Shown here: piece after piece, positions 50,576 to 63,113 of the stretch
Position numbering within the stretch: position 1 is the stretch's first letter
Layout of the letters: each line of letters starts with the position of its first letter
Origin: Saccopteryx bilineata
Lineage: Eukaryota; Chordata; Mammalia; Chiroptera; Emballonuridae
DNA length: 64,000 nucleotides
Assembly (NCBI RefSeq): GCF_036850765.1
Contig: NC_089493.1
Location: forward strand, 295,939,849-296,003,848
Direction of reading: 5' to 3'
Made by a program: the position numbers and the translations under genes
The notes under the pieces: model-generated
Databases searched by the model: none
What the model was told of the DNA's origin: nothing
What the model saw: only the letters and a program-made list of their open reading frames with translations

Positions 50576-52582
50576 TGTGTGTCTCTGGCAAGAAGGACAC
50601 GGGCTGGCGAGCCAGAGGCTTTGCCGATCGGGACTGAGTGTCTGTCTCTCCCGGCCACTGACAGCGACTCCTACCGAGAAACAGGCTCGAAGAGGCCACG
50701 GAAAAAAGTCACCCGTGAAACCGAGACCGTGGGCGGCTCAGAAAGGCGAACAGCCCAGCCCCTTCCCCAAACGCACGGCGAGGGAAGGAAGGGGACGCAG
50801 CCTCGGGGGGGGGGGGGGGGGGACAGGGGGCAGGGGACAGGCTTGGCTTAGGAGCACAGTGTGTGACTGTCACTGACTGGACCCCGATTCAAACCCACAA
50901 CAAAGTGCGCGTGCCTTTCGCGAGGGTGACCATGGCCGGATAGGGGACGGCAGCGAGGGACTGTCGCTCGTCTCTGGGTGGGTGACCCGTGTTGTGCTTC
51001 TGTGTGGCCTTCGTTCACTGTCCGGCCTGAGCTCCCGCCAGCGGGGCACACTTTACGGGGGGGGGACCGCCGTGGGGGCCCAGTGGAGGGCGGTGGGTCC
51101 GTGCGGGCTGACCGGACTCTGTCCTGTCCCTGTGGGCGCTCCGGTCTTTGCAGAAGGTCGGGGTAGATTGTTTTCCTTCTTTTATGAAGACCAGGCTGGC
51201 TGGGGCTCGGGGCGTCCAGGGCCAGGGCACATCCACAGAAGCGCTGTGCTGTCCTCCAAGCCTCACCCTGCCCGGCGGACACGCCCGCGAGTCTGCGACC
51301 ACCTCCCGTGAGGGCCCTGCAGCCCGGCCGCCCCTGCCGACGTGAGCCCAGTGAGGAGGAGGAGCAGCGGGACCGGCCAGCCTGGACGCGGACGCCAGCC
51401 CTGTCGCCCACTCGCTGGCCACCGCGGGAGGTCACGTCACCGCTCTGCCTGGCCCGGGCGCCCGCAGGACAGAGGCCCGGTGGCCGAGTGTGCCCAGGGG
51501 CCCCAGCGCTCGGCCAGCACACGGGGGACAGACAGTCCGTGTTGGTAAACATTGTAAATCGTATGTGACAAGGGCCCCCACACAGACAGGCACGGAGGAG
51601 CGACCCCGAAGGCCCCTGGGTGCGGGGCGGGCAGGGTTCCAAGCAGCCCGGGTCCCCCTCTGCCCCCTGCCACCCCACCCCCACCCCACCCCACCCTGAG
51701 AGCGTGGGCTGGACCTGGTGACCCACCTCCATGACACCCCCCCTGGGAAGGGAGTGCGGTGCCCCGTCACCCACTGCGAACCTTAGCCGAGCGAGGCGGG
51801 GAAGGTCAGCGTCCCAGGCGGTGCGTTTGGCGACCGCGTGTCCCCGCTCTGATGCCACGAGGAAGGCACTGCCCCTCTGCCAGGCTTCCTCCTCCCCAAG
51901 CCCTCCTCCGATCTGTCTAAGCCCGGAGGGAGCACCTCCTGTACAACACCTGGCCAGTACCCCGAAACTGTCACCGTCCTCTAAGACAGGGAAGTCTGAG
52001 AAACTGTCACAGCCCAGAGGAGGCTAAGGAGACGCACCAACTAGACATGGTGCGGTCCTTCTGGGTGGAATTCGGGAACAGAAAACGGGTACCAGGAAAA
52101 CCAACGAAATCTGAATAAAGTGTGTCATGTTTAGTTAACAGTACTGTGCCCGTGTTGGTTTTGTTTTTTCAGTTGTGACAAATTACCGTGGTGACAGGGG
52201 ACACCGAGGAGGAGGACAAGGGACCAATGCTGTGTCCCGTCTCTGCAGTTTCTCTGTACAGCTGAAATGATTCCACAGTCACAGTTGATTTCTCGAGTCA
52301 GAGGCGGATTTAACGGGGGGCGCACCGGGCGTGTGCTCTGGGCCCCGACTTCTGAAGGGCCCCGCGAAACCCCAACGTGACACTTTTTTCTAATGACAAG
52401 GGGCCCGGTATTTCCTTCTGCTCCTGGGGCCTCCACCGACCTTCATCCTTCTCTGCCAGAGCGCTCACATAATTTTTACCGGGTGCTCCGGAAACGTGTC
52501 CTAAGACCCCGAGGCACAGACAGGTGTGGGGGGGCCGGTGGGGACCCCCCCGGCCGGGACGTGACCCGGTGACACCTCTCAC
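50576..52582 (-). other. SCNN1B intron 4, unique part
   Basis: A poly-G run lies at 50808-50822. A 336-codon minus-strand ORF (50848-51858) has no recognisable domain and reflects high GC. Confidence 0.5.
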
Positions 52583-52773
52583 CTGTAGCTGCAGGGCTCT
52601 GCCCCGAACAGGCAGGCCAGGATCAGCTGCTCGCCCGGGTAGCCCATCTTCACCAGCTCCTGGGTCGGCACCTGCGAGAAGATGTTGGTGGCCTGCAGGA
52701 TGTACCACTCTGTCACGGCCTGGGTGGCGCTGGTGAAGTTCCGGAAGGTGCACACAGTCCCGTTGAGGCAGCA
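52583..52773 (-). CDS. SCNN1B: SCNN1B exon 4
   Basis: This 191-nt exon encodes 63 residues, [15 protein letters not shown] through [11 protein letters not shown], plus AG of Arg. No long ORF marks it, but acceptor ctccgcag, donor gtgaga and phase fit, and [12 protein letters not shown] is conserved. NGT and NFT sequons are retained. It has an additional Cys at the second residue relative to the human protein as I recall it. Confidence 0.95.
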
Positions 52774-53089
52774 CTGCGGAGACCAAGGGGGGTGCTATGT
52801 GGGGGGGCCCCAGGCACAGTGCCAGGGCAGGGCCCACGCTCCGCCAGCCGCCCTCCCCCTCCTGGCCGCACCCGACGGCTCACAGCCCGCTCTGCACGCT
52901 CACGAGGACGCACACACAGCCACACATATGTACACTTATATGCACACACACACATGCACGCACAAATACAGAGACAGACACCCCCTTCCTGGTGTCCTAG
53001 CCACCTCTGTCAGGGTCACAACCATGCACACATGTATCCACACTCCCTACCAGACCCAAACACCGAGGCTCACACACACAGCACCACAC

Positions 53090-53215
53090 TCAGGCCCGCG
53101 GGGCACACTCAGGCCAGCGGACACACTCAGGCCCGCGGGCACACTCAGGCCCACGGGGCACACTCAGGCCAGCGGGGCACACTCAGGCCCATGGGCACAC
53201 TCAGGCCCGCTGACC
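53090..53215. repeat. 19-20-bp minisatellite
   Basis: Six or seven units of cacactcaggcccgcgggg, with variants, in SCNN1B intron 3. Confidence 0.93.
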
Positions 53216-53719
53216 CCCAGGGCTCCTATCCCAGCCCCTCCCCCAGACTCCAGAGACAGCTGCCTGGAGGCCGTGTGACTCATGAAGGACTCCAGACTCC
53301 GCCTCCCCGGACCCTGGGGAAGATGCCTGGGCCTTGTCCGCAGGCCCACCACCAAGCCCAGGCCACCACACAGAACCAGAACCGCTCTGGCCCTGGGACT
53401 CAGGTCTGGGCTCTCTGCTCCTGCTCGTCCTCGTGTCACAGTGGGGGCTGAAGGGGGCCGGAGGGTGTTTCTCCTTACACTCTGGGACAGCCCTTCCCAC
53501 AGCGCCTGGGGCTCCATCCTCAGGGGTCCTCAGGACCCTGCTGGAGGCCGCTGCCTCCCCTTAGAGAGGTGATGACCACTCCTAACACTCACCGGGACAG
53601 CCTCTGTTCCCAAGGCCTCACCTAGGGTCCTGTTCAGTCCTCACGGCGACTGTCCTGTTCTCATGAAGAACCTGAGGCCCAGAGAGGCTGATAGGGCACG
53701 ACAGCAGCAGACCCTGGCC

Positions 53720-53970
53720 CCCAGCATATGTGTGCACATGTACAGCATGTACACACATGCACACACAACACACGTGTGCGTGCACATGTATAACACAATA
53801 CATACGACACACGTACAACACACATGCATGTGCACAACACACATGCGTGCACACATAGCACACACATGCGACACACACAACATGCACACACAACACACGT
53901 GTGTGCAAGTATAACATGCACATGTGTGGCACATGTGCAACACATGCACACATGCGTGCGTACACACAGG
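53720..53970. repeat. Degenerate (CA/TG) alternating tract
   Basis: About 250 bp of acacatg/cacaacac alternation, purine-pyrimidine alternating and Z-DNA-prone. Confidence 0.9.
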
Positions 53971-54194
53971 GACCGCCCGAGAACCGGTACGGCCACCAGG
54001 GACACGTGGGCTTTCCGGACGAGGACATGGACACAGGTGGCACCAGAAAGGAGCTGGCACCGGGTTCGAGCTGGCAGAGGGACCCTGCTGCCTTGTGCTG
54101 GTCTGCGTGGGGACATGGGGTCGAGTCCTGACCACGCGGTGGCAGGCACAGCAGTGGCCTCTCTCCGGGGGGTGCATTGCCCCCACCTGGCTCA

Positions 54195-54300
54195 CCAACC
54201 AGGGCTGCGTATCAGAATCACCAGGGTGCTTGTTAGCAATACAGATTCCTAGGCTCTGGCCCAGGGCCACCCATTCCGAGTTTGCAAAGTGGGGCCCAGG
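54195..54300 (+). mobile_element. MER5A-like relic
   Basis: It contains cgtatcagaatcaccagggt, gcttgttagcaatacagatt and gcaaagtggggcccaggga, all MER5A-type phrases. Confidence 0.75.
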
Positions 54301-54810
54301 GATGGTACTCCCAGGGATGTGTACCCCAAGGATGGTACCCCCAGCAATGTGTACCCCAAGGATGGTACCCCCAGGGATGTGTACCTCCAGGGATGGTACC
54401 CACAGGGATGTGTACCCCCAGGGATGGTACCCACAGGGATGTGTACCCCAAGGATGGTACCCCCAGGGATGTGTACCCCAAAGATGGTACTCCTAGGGAT
54501 GGTACCCCCAGGATGGTACCCCCAGGGATGTGTACCCCAAGGATGGTACCCCCAGGGATGTGTACCCCAAGGATGGTACCCCAGGGATGTGTACCTCCAG
54601 GGATGTGTACCCCCAGGGATGGTACCCCCAGGATGGTACCCCTAGGGATGGTACCCCCAGCGATGTGTACCCCCAGCGATGTGTACCCCCAGGGATGTGT
54701 ACCCCCAGGGATGGTACCCCCAGGGATGTGTACCCCCAGGGATGGTACTCCCAGGGATGGTACCCCCAGGGATGTGTACCCCCAGGGATGTGTACCCCCA
54801 GGGCTCTCAG
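54295..54810. repeat. Compound minisatellite of agggatggtaccccc / agggatgtgtaccccc units
   Basis: About 25 units of 16-21 bp alternate between two core forms over 515 bp, starting inside the right end of a MER5A-like element. The Gly/Thr/Pro-rich ORFs on both strands are artefacts. Confidence 0.95.
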
Positions 54811-55149
54811 GACATCTCCAGGCTCCGCCGGCCATTGCCTGGTGCTGTACAGCACCCCTGGGGCAGTGGCTACAACACACAGCGGTGATTTCCACCTGCT
54901 CCGAGCCCACAAATGCTCAATCACATGACCCCAGGACTGGCCAACCACAAGAGTCCATTCTCCAGCCACAGTGATGGGTTTAGGGGCGAGCCTGTGACCT
55001 GGGGGTCAAGCCCAGGACGTTTGTGTGGCCACGGGGAAGAGGAGCTTCCTGGAGGGGGTGCTAAGCCGGAGGGACAGACCAGGCGTGTCCAAAGCCCTCT
55101 GTGTGCAGAGAGCCAACCGGCGAGAGAAGACAACTGAGAGAGAAGTACA

Positions 55150-55235
55150 GAGGATGTGTTCTAGAACTGTGCACTTGCAACCTGTATCATTTTACTAACC
55201 ATTGTCACCCCAATAAATCCAATTAAACAAACAAA
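55150..55235 (+). mobile_element. LINE-1 3' end fragment (sense)
   Basis: attttactaaccattgtcac and cccaataaatccaatt are an L1 3' terminus, followed by an (AAAC)n tail at 55228-55243. Confidence 0.7.
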
Positions 55236-55446
55236 CAAACAAAAAGCCTAAACCAAGATGGAGAGAAATAGAGCCCTGATGAGAGCAGCTGAACGCCTGG
55301 ATCCAGCCGCACCTGACCTCCACCTGCCCGTGGCCTCTGAGTGTGTGAGCCAATGACGTCCCTGTTTTGCCTGAGCTAGTCTGAGCTGGATCACCTGCAT
55401 CAAAAAACGTCTTGACTACCATACCACCTATTTCTACTTAAACAAA

Positions 55447-55635
55447 CAAAAAAAGATTTTATCTATTGAGTTTACAGAGAGAGGGAGGGGGTGGGGAGGA
55501 AGAAGTATCCACTCATGGTCGCCTCACTGTAGTTGTTCATTGACTGCGTGTCGTATGTGCCTTGACCGGGCACACCCGGGGCTTTGAACCGGCGACCTCC
55601 GCGTTCCGGGTCACTGCGCCACCACAGGCCAGGCC
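55447..55635 (-). mobile_element. tRNA-derived SINE, class 3 (minus orientation)
   Basis: Short-class copy with flanking cctatttctactt / cctatttccactt as target-site duplication. Confidence 0.9.
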
Positions 55636-55797
55636 TATTTCCACTTCTGAAATAGCTTGGTAAGCACACAGAATCGGCCGTGGCTCCCAGCCTGCCTGCC
55701 CTCCACCCCAGCGAGACCCTGCTTGTTAACGGAAGGAATCTCTCGGGGGCATCACCGAGAGGGGCCCCCCGATGCCGTGTGCCCGGGCCCCACTTAC

Positions 55798-56074
55798 CAG
55801 TCTCATGGCTACTTTGCACTCCTGGGCGTTGCAGGCCCTTCGGGGTGCCGGGCCGCGGCCTGCGGAGTCGTTGTGAGTGACCGCGAAGAGGTCGAGGACG
55901 GCCGGGTGCCGGGGGTCGCGCTCGTCGATCAGGACCAGCGGGGTGTGGTGCCAGAGGGTGAGGTTCAGGGCCGCGGTGGCGTTGGCCGGGGCCGGCTCCG
56001 AGGCCAGGATCCTCTCCAGGACTGCTTCCATCAGCTGGTCCAGGTCCTTCAGCAGGTGCCTGGCTTTAGAATAC
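55798..56074 (-). CDS. SCNN1B: SCNN1B exon 3
   Basis: This 277-nt exon completes Gln and encodes 92 residues, YSKARHLLKDLDQLM through QECKVAMRL. The acceptor is ccacccag and the donor gtaagt. Sequons NAT and NLT are present, and TPLVLIDERDPRHP is conserved. The loop before CNAQEC reads GRGPAPRR, unlike the Ser-rich human loop as I recall it. Confidence 0.95.
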
Positions 56075-56212
56075 CTGGGTGGGGGTTGGGGGGAGAGCCT
56101 GGTCAGGGGCCAGGGGCAGCCGAGAAACAGAGCAGGAGCGGGCTGCGGTCCCCTCCTATCCTGGCACAGCGGCCTCGATGGGAGGAGACAGCCCCGCCCA
56201 AGCCTCCGCCTC

Positions 56213-56317
56213 TCAAGCTGGCGACCCCCTGCTCGGGCCAGTGACCTCGGGGTCTTGAACCTGGGACCTCAGCATCCCAGGTCAATGCTCTATCCACTGC
56301 ACCACCACGGGTCAGCC
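56213..56317 (-). mobile_element. Class 1 SINE fragment
   Basis: Only the head half remains (ggctgacccgtggtggtgca on the minus strand). Confidence 0.75.
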
Positions 56318-56489
56318 AGGTTTTTCATGACTCAGCCACACTGGTCCTTCTTTCAATTCTTTGAATGTACCGAGTTCTGTCTCACCCCAGGACCTTGGCA
56401 CATACTGTATCCTCCACTTGAAGTACTCTCTTCATCCCTGACTAGGTTGGGTCTTCTTGCTTGTCCTCTTCATAGCCCTCGCCATCCAG

Positions 56490-56745
56490 TGGTTCACGGT
56501 GGCAGCTCTGGACTCAGACCAGGCCTGAGTTCAAAACGCCACACTGCCCACTGTGTGTCTCTGGGGACAGGTTCCTTGACCTCTCTGAATCTCCATTTCC
56601 TGGCCTGTGAATTAGGGGCTACTACAGGAGCGCCCAGCTCTAGGGCAGCTGCGTGGGTCAGAATGACATCAATTACCCGAGAACACTCACCACACCGCCT
56701 GGTGTCTCGTTAAGCACTCAGTGCACGGCCACCGTGTATGTTTCT
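56490..56745 (+). mobile_element. MIR SINE
   Basis: It has ctctggactcagaccaggcc, gacctctctgaatctccatt and taagcactcagtgcacg in MIR order. Confidence 0.75.
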
Positions 56746-57229
56746 ATCATCACCTGATAATGATTAAACTACGGTACTTCATTTAATATCGAAAGGAACA
56801 AAAGATGAGCGTCTGTTTTCTTTGGTAGGCCGTGAAGAGGGCAGGGACTTCCGTTCAGTGATGTATTCCCAGAGCCCATAAACAGTGCCTGGCACATGGT
56901 AGATGCTCCTATAACACCTCTGGAACCAGTCACTGGGCACCGCTGTGCCCCAAGCCAGGGGCCACTAGACGTTCCCAAGGTTCTCTTTCAGCCCAGGATG
57001 TTTCTGAATTTTGAATCTTCCTTGCGGCAAAGGGTTTATAAAAGCCAAGAAGGGAAGAAAGAGAAAGGAGGGAAGAGAAGGCAAGTCATCGGAGTAGAAA
57101 GGAGGGTGGGGGACCAGGAGGTAAGAAAAGAAAAGAGAGAGAAAGGGAATGAAGAGGGAAGGGAGGAAAGGAAAGCTCGCAGGAAGAAAGAGAAAGAGCC
57201 CAGGGCTGAGGCCGGCAGGGGCCCACCTA

Positions 57230-57583
<354 letters not shown>

Positions 57584-57679
57584 TCAGAGGCGGCTCCGGC
57601 CTCGCGTGATGAGGGTGCCCGCAGGAGGCGGCACACCTGGCCTCCCAGGCAGCCGTCCCTCCTCCCTTTCTCCTTCCTT

Positions 57680-57765
57680 AGAAATGTTTAAGTTTTATTA
57701 ATTTTAGAGAGAGAGGAAGGGGGGAGAAAGGGGAAGAGAGAGAGAGAGAGAGAGATTGATTTGTT
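57680..57765 (-). mobile_element. Class 3 SINE tail fragment with (GA)n
   Basis: ttttattaattttagagaga, then aaggggggagaaagg and (GA)n; the head is missing. Confidence 0.6.
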
Positions 57766-57799
57766 GTTCCACTTATTTATGCATCATTGGTTGAGTCTT

Positions 57800-58176
57800 T
57801 CTTTTTGAGTGTGTGTGTGTGTGTGTGTGTGATAGAGACAGAGAGAGGGACAGCTAGCGACAGACAGACAGGAAGGGAGAGAGATGAGAAGCATCAATTC
57901 TTTGTTGTGGTTCCTTAGTTGTTTGTTGATTGCTTTCTCATATGTGCCTTGATGGGGAGGGGGCTACAGCAGAGCACGTGACCCCTTGTTCAAGCCAGCG
58001 ACCTTGGGCTCACGCCAGCAACCTTTGGGCTCAAGCCAGTTACCATGGGGTCATATCTATGATCCCACACTCAAGCCAGCGACCCCGTGCTCAAGCTGGT
58101 GACCTCGGGGCTTCGAACCTGGGTCCTCTGCGTCTCAGTCTGATGCTCTATCCACTGTGCCACCGCCTGGTCAGGC
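57800..58176 (-). mobile_element. tRNA-derived SINE, class 1 (minus orientation)
   Basis: Full copy with a (GT)n tract at 57809-57831 at its tail end. Confidence 0.9.
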
Positions 58177-59799
58177 ACTACTGTCAGAATCTTAATACAA
58201 AAGAAATTCGCCTCCGTTACCCTGTGTCACAGTTACTTCTGCAAGCAGCCTCTCACTCCTGTGGGGTCGTAAACCCTCTGAGGACAGTGGTGTCCCCAGC
58301 CAGCCCAGCACAGTGCCCGGAACGCCACCAGACAGCCAAACGAATAACGCCCGACCTCTTCCTCTAAATAGCGATCTTAAACGCGCCCAAGCGACTGCAC
58401 TCCTGACCTGCCTTTCCGACCCAGCCACGGCCCTCACCTCGCTAGTCCATTTGTTAAAGGCTCCCCGCTTCCCCGCCCTCTGCTCTCTGATGGAAAGGAA
58501 GCTCTCTGAGTGAGCGCCCGGCCAGATTAACCCAGCCCCCCTGACCCCCGCCTTTCCCCAGAGGGCCCACTCCCTGCTCTGGAATAATAAAGCAACAATT
58601 ACTATAATAGTAACAACTGCAAGAGCCACGTCAAAGCACGACATGTTCACCATGACCCAGGCACTGCCCGGTGCTTCTGAGGTTGTTTCATTCTTATCAT
58701 GATGATCCACAGAAACTATCATATAAACTCGGAAAGAACCTTGGGTGCGGAACCCCTGAGGCCTGGACTCGCACATTAAGCTCTGATAAATCGGAGCGGA
58801 AGATGCGGAGAAAGGGCTTCTCTCGTGTGATCACTCCTTTTCCCATCAGGGAGAACCTCTCAGCTGGGAACAAGCAGGTCTTTAACACCATTTAACCCCC
58901 CTCTCTAATCTTCCAGTTGAACAATGAGACCTCATGCGCAGAGCCTTGTCGGGCAACAGTATCCACTTTGAATTAACAACACTCTGTTTCCCCTGGGTTT
59001 ATTGTTAAATGCTGATCTTCTGTTTACGGTTAAGAGGAGCTACTGGCTTTTACTCGAGTTCTTAAGTACATTTATGTAGAAACAAAAAGAAAGAAAAAAT
59101 AAACTGTTCAGTACGCAATAGGAGAGCAGGCAAAAACCACGGTGGTGTCGGTGGTGTAGGTGGTGTCGAGGACAGGCGCATGGAAGTCCACTCCACACTG
59201 TCTTATTTCCTAACCACCGTTCGGCCCCTCGGGAGATGAGTCAAATCAGAATCCAGAAATGCTACAAACAATGCTCTGTCAGATTTTATCCCCAAGGCGA
59301 TGGATGGTCTGTGTTTGGAATGTACACACAGCTTGTGCAGAAAGGTTTAAAGCTGCTTACAGCTGAAACCAACCCAAGTGAGCCAAGTTGTGGGAGACGG
59401 CGTCCCGAACGTGGACGCAGGGAGAGTGGACCTTGTCACGCTCCGGAGAGTCACAGGTGCAGCTGACATCTTGGTCCCCCACTCGGGGCAGATGTTTCTG
59501 GCCGCAAGTTCAAAAGTGACAGATGTGGTGTGCACCCGTGTCTGTTTCCCCAGAGAAAACGTCCCCTCACATTCGGAGACGGACGTTCCCTGAGATGGGA
59601 CTCAGCCTCCGGGAGGAAGGGGAGTTGGGAACCTGGTGGGTGTCACTAATGATTTTGACCACAGACACGTGAATGTCATTCATAAGGTCAGTTCTTCTGA
59701 GCCTTCTGAAGGGGAGGCTGCACGCGGACGACCAGGAGCTGCACCGGGTTTGCAACAAGTTGGGTTTTTTTTTTGTCCTTAGCCTAGTATTTAAAAAAA
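58177..59799. other. SCNN1B intron 1 / upstream, unique part
   Basis: A MIR-like patch may lie at 58590-58730. No exon could be supported; the first non-coding exon was not found. Confidence 0.45.
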
Positions 59800-59882
59800 A
59801 AAAAATCCCTTTTAAAAATAACAGCTTTATTGAGATATAATTCACATATCACAGAACTCATCCATCGAAAGTGCAGAAGTCA

Positions 59883-60163
59883 CCTGACCAGGCAGTGGCG
59901 CAGTGGATAGAGCGTCGGACTGGGATGCGGAGGACCCAGGTTCGAAACGCCAAGGTCGCCGGCTTGAGCAAGGGGTGACTGGCTCAGCTGGAGCCCCCCA
60001 CTCCCAATCCGGTCAAGGCACATATGAGAAAGCAATCAGTGAACAACTAAAGTGCCACAATGAAGAATTGATGCTTCTCAACTCTCTCCCTTCCTGTCTG
60101 TCTGTCCCTATCTGTACCTCTGTCTCTCTGTCTCTGTCATACACACACAAAAAAGAAAGTATA
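59883..60163 (+). mobile_element. Class 1 SINE nested in L1
   Basis: Flanks aaagtgcagaagtca and aaagtatagaagtca are a 15-bp target-site duplication with two mismatches, inside the L1 text. Confidence 0.93.
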
Positions 60164-60215
60164 GAAGTCAGTGGATTTTAGTATATTCACAGAACTGTTC
60201 AATCACCACATAAAT

Positions 60216-60399
60216 TTTAAAATTATTTTTATTTATTCATTTTAGAGAAGAGAGGCAGAGAGAGAGAGAAAGAAAGGGAGGAGGAGCAGGAAGCATCAAC
60301 TCCCATATGTGCCTTGACCGGGCAAGCCCAGGGCTTTGAACCAGTGACCTCAGCGTTCCAGGTCGACACTTTATCCACTGCGCCGCCACAAGTCAGGCC
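60216..60399 (-). mobile_element. Class 3 SINE nested in L1
   Basis: The L1 phrase aatcaccaca is repeated on the far side as catcaccaca, marking the insertion duplication. Confidence 0.88.
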
Positions 60400-61556
60400 A
60401 TCACCACAGAAGTTTTAAAAGATTTTTGTCTCACCGTAAACGAAACTCTGCGCCCACCCACGCTCCCTCCCAATTCTCCCGCCGCCCTCCCCACTCCAGG
60501 GAACCGCTAATCTATTTCCTGTTTCTGTACGATCGACCTATTCAGGATGTCGCACAGAAACGCAGCCATATATGACGTGCTCCTTGGTGACTGGTTTCTT
60601 TCACTTAGCGTAATGTTTCCCAGGTCCACTCACGGTGTAGTGCATCCCGCTATATCATTCATGCCTTTGTATTGTTCAGTAATAACCCATATCATGGATA
60701 GGTCACCTTTACTTATCCATCCACCAATGAATGGACATTTGGCTGCTATGAATAATGCTACTGTCCACGTGTGTGTGTGTACCAGTCTCGGAGTGGACAG
60801 GTTTCATTTCTCTCGGGTATATCCCCAGCAGTGGATACACCCACCCACTGGATCACGTGGTAATTCTGTGTTTAACTTTTTGAAGAACTGCTGGACTGTT
60901 CTCCGTGATGGCTGTGCCATGTTCCATTCCCACTGGCCACGTGTGAGGGCTCCAATTTCCCCACTTTGTCTTCCAAAAGTGGAATGAGCCATTAAAAAAA
61001 AAATTGGTATAGCCATCTCAGTGGGTGTGACGTGGGGCCTTATTCTGGTTTTGATTTGCATTTTCCTGACAACTAACATTGTTGACCATCTTTTCTTGTG
61101 CCCTTGCCAAGACAGTCTTTCGATGGCGAATCAGTCTTTGGAGGAATAGGTATTCAGATCTTTCACTCACATGTCAATTGGCCTCTGTTTGTCCTTTTAC
61201 TAGTAAGTTCTAAGAGTTATTTCTATATTCCACATATGAATGTATAGAATTGATAGAAATGTTCTATTCTGTGGGTTCTCTTTTCACTTTCTTGATGGTG
61301 TCTTTTGAAGCACAAAACCTTTTAATTTTCGTGATGTCCAGTTTGTCTCTATTTTGTTGTTGTTGCTTGGGCTTTCGGATTATACCTAAGACTCCATTGC
61401 CTAATCAAGGAGTTTTGTGATTTAACCCTTTATATTTAGATCTCTGACCCACTTTGAATTCTTTTTGTATTTGGTGTGAGGTAGGGACTCTATTTCATTC
61501 TTTTGCATGTGGATATCCGCTAGTCACAAGACCAAGATGATTCTTTCTCCATTTGA

Positions 61557-63090
61557 TTGTCTTGGAACCCTTAGAGGTTTTAAAAAAATATATTACTTAT
61601 GTGAAAGAAAACCTAAATAAACGGAGGGACATACTACATTCACGGGTCAGCAGACTCAATATCGCTAAGAGGTCAATTAACCCCAAATTAATCTCTAGAG
61701 TTACTACGATCTTAATCCGAATCCCAGCAGACATTTTGCAGAAATCAACAAGCTGATTCTAAAATGTATATGGAAGAGCAAAAGAACTAAGAGAGAAAAG
61801 AAACCACTTTGAAAAAGAACAAGGCTGAAAGACATGTACCAATCTGCATCAAGACCAAGACTCATGATGAGGTTCAATCATCAGAACGGTATGATATTGG
61901 TGTAGCAATGGACCTATCAATCGATGGAATGGAAGAGAAACAGAGTCCAGAAAGAGACTGACGAAGGGGCCAAGGCACTGCCGTGGAGAAAGTAGAATCT
62001 TTTCAAGAACAGATGCTGAAACAAATGGATGTCCCTATAAGAAAAAGTGAATTTCAACCCCTACCCTACACCATATACAAAAATTAACCTAAAATGGGTC
62101 AGAGACCTAAACACAAGAGCTAAAACTGTGGGGCATCCGGAAGAAGTATAGGGGAGACTCCATGCAACGTTGGAGTAGGTAAGGATGTTTAAGACAGGCC
62201 ACGAAGTCACGAACCGGAAAAGAGAAGCCCATAAAGTGTACTGAATTCCAATGAAAACTGGAATTTTCAAAGATACTGTTAAGAAAATTAAAGAGTGAAC
62301 CACTGGGAGGGAATCATTGTAATAGTATGTCTGACAAAGACTTCATGTGCAGAATATATAAAGAGTTCTTAGAATTCAATAAGAAGACCAAAGGCCCAAC
62401 AACAACAACAACAAAAATGGGTGAAAGATTTGAAAAGACAGTTTATAAAAGATGATCTATGAATGACCCACATCACATGAAAAGATGCTTAACCTCCTTA
62501 GCCACTGGGGAAATGCCAATCAAAACCACAACGAGATGCCACCTCCCACCCACTAGCTCTGGCAGCAGCACCCAGTGTCAGTGAGGACGTGGAGCAATCA
62601 GAACTCTCCCCCGTGACTGGTTGGAACACAGAATGGGACAATGAGAAAACTCTTGAGTAGTTTCTTCTAAAATGAAAAGGACTCTCATCACACGACCTAG
62701 CAGTTCCACTTTTATTTAGCCAAGAGAAATGAAAATATGCTCAAACACTTCTACACGTGTTCGTAGAGCAGCCTTATTCATTAATAACCTCCAACTAAAA
62801 ACAAGCCAAACTTCCACCAACGAGTGAATAAGTATAAACAAACCGGGCGCATCCCTACCGTGGAAAAGCAGTCTCTGTCTTTAGCAACAAGAAAGGACTG
62901 ACTACTGACATATGCAACAGCATGGATGGATGTTAACAAACGATTGCTGAGTGAAAGAAATCAGACATAGAAGGGTACATACCCTATAATACCATTTACA
63001 GGAAGCCCAAGAGAGGAAATGTGATTCTACAGTGACAGAAGACAGATCAGTCAGTCTCTGGGCCTGGGGTGAAGAATGGACTGACTAGAA
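61557..63090 (+). mobile_element. LINE-1 ORF2 end and 3' UTR, sense orientation
   Basis: gattctaaaatgtatatgga, aattaacctaaaatgggtca, ccaatcaaaaccacaacgag and gaacaagtgaaagaaatcag-type text follow L1 order on the plus strand. The reading frame is destroyed. It abuts the antisense L1 at about 61556. Confidence 0.8.
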
Positions 63091-63113
63091 AGAGATATAG
63101 AGAAATCTTTTAG

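Larger units (their letters stand above)
59800..61556 (-). mobile_element. LINE-1 3' portion, antisense, split by two SINEs
   Basis: The L1 3'-UTR in reverse (gctttattgagatataattc; gtttctttcacttagcgtaa; tgggtgtgacgtgggg; gattgtcttggaacccttag) continues across SINEs at 59883-60163 and 60216-60399. It has lost its reading frames. Confidence 0.85.

Noticed and set aside
50119..50876. Arg/Gly/Pro-rich ORFs of 170-207 codons
   Set aside because: GC-rich minisatellite; equal-length frames on both strands and no conserved motif.
50848..51858. 336-codon minus-strand ORF as a possible intronic gene
   Set aside because: High GC explains it; no domain, signal or exon structure was recognised.
54233..54974. 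Gly/Thr/Pro-rich ORFs of 225-230 codons
   Set aside because: Overlapping frames of a minisatellite, open on both strands.
59800..61556. Twin-primed (5'-inverted) single L1 insertion
   Set aside because: Both halves contain the same 3'-UTR region, so they overlap in the element's own coordinates.
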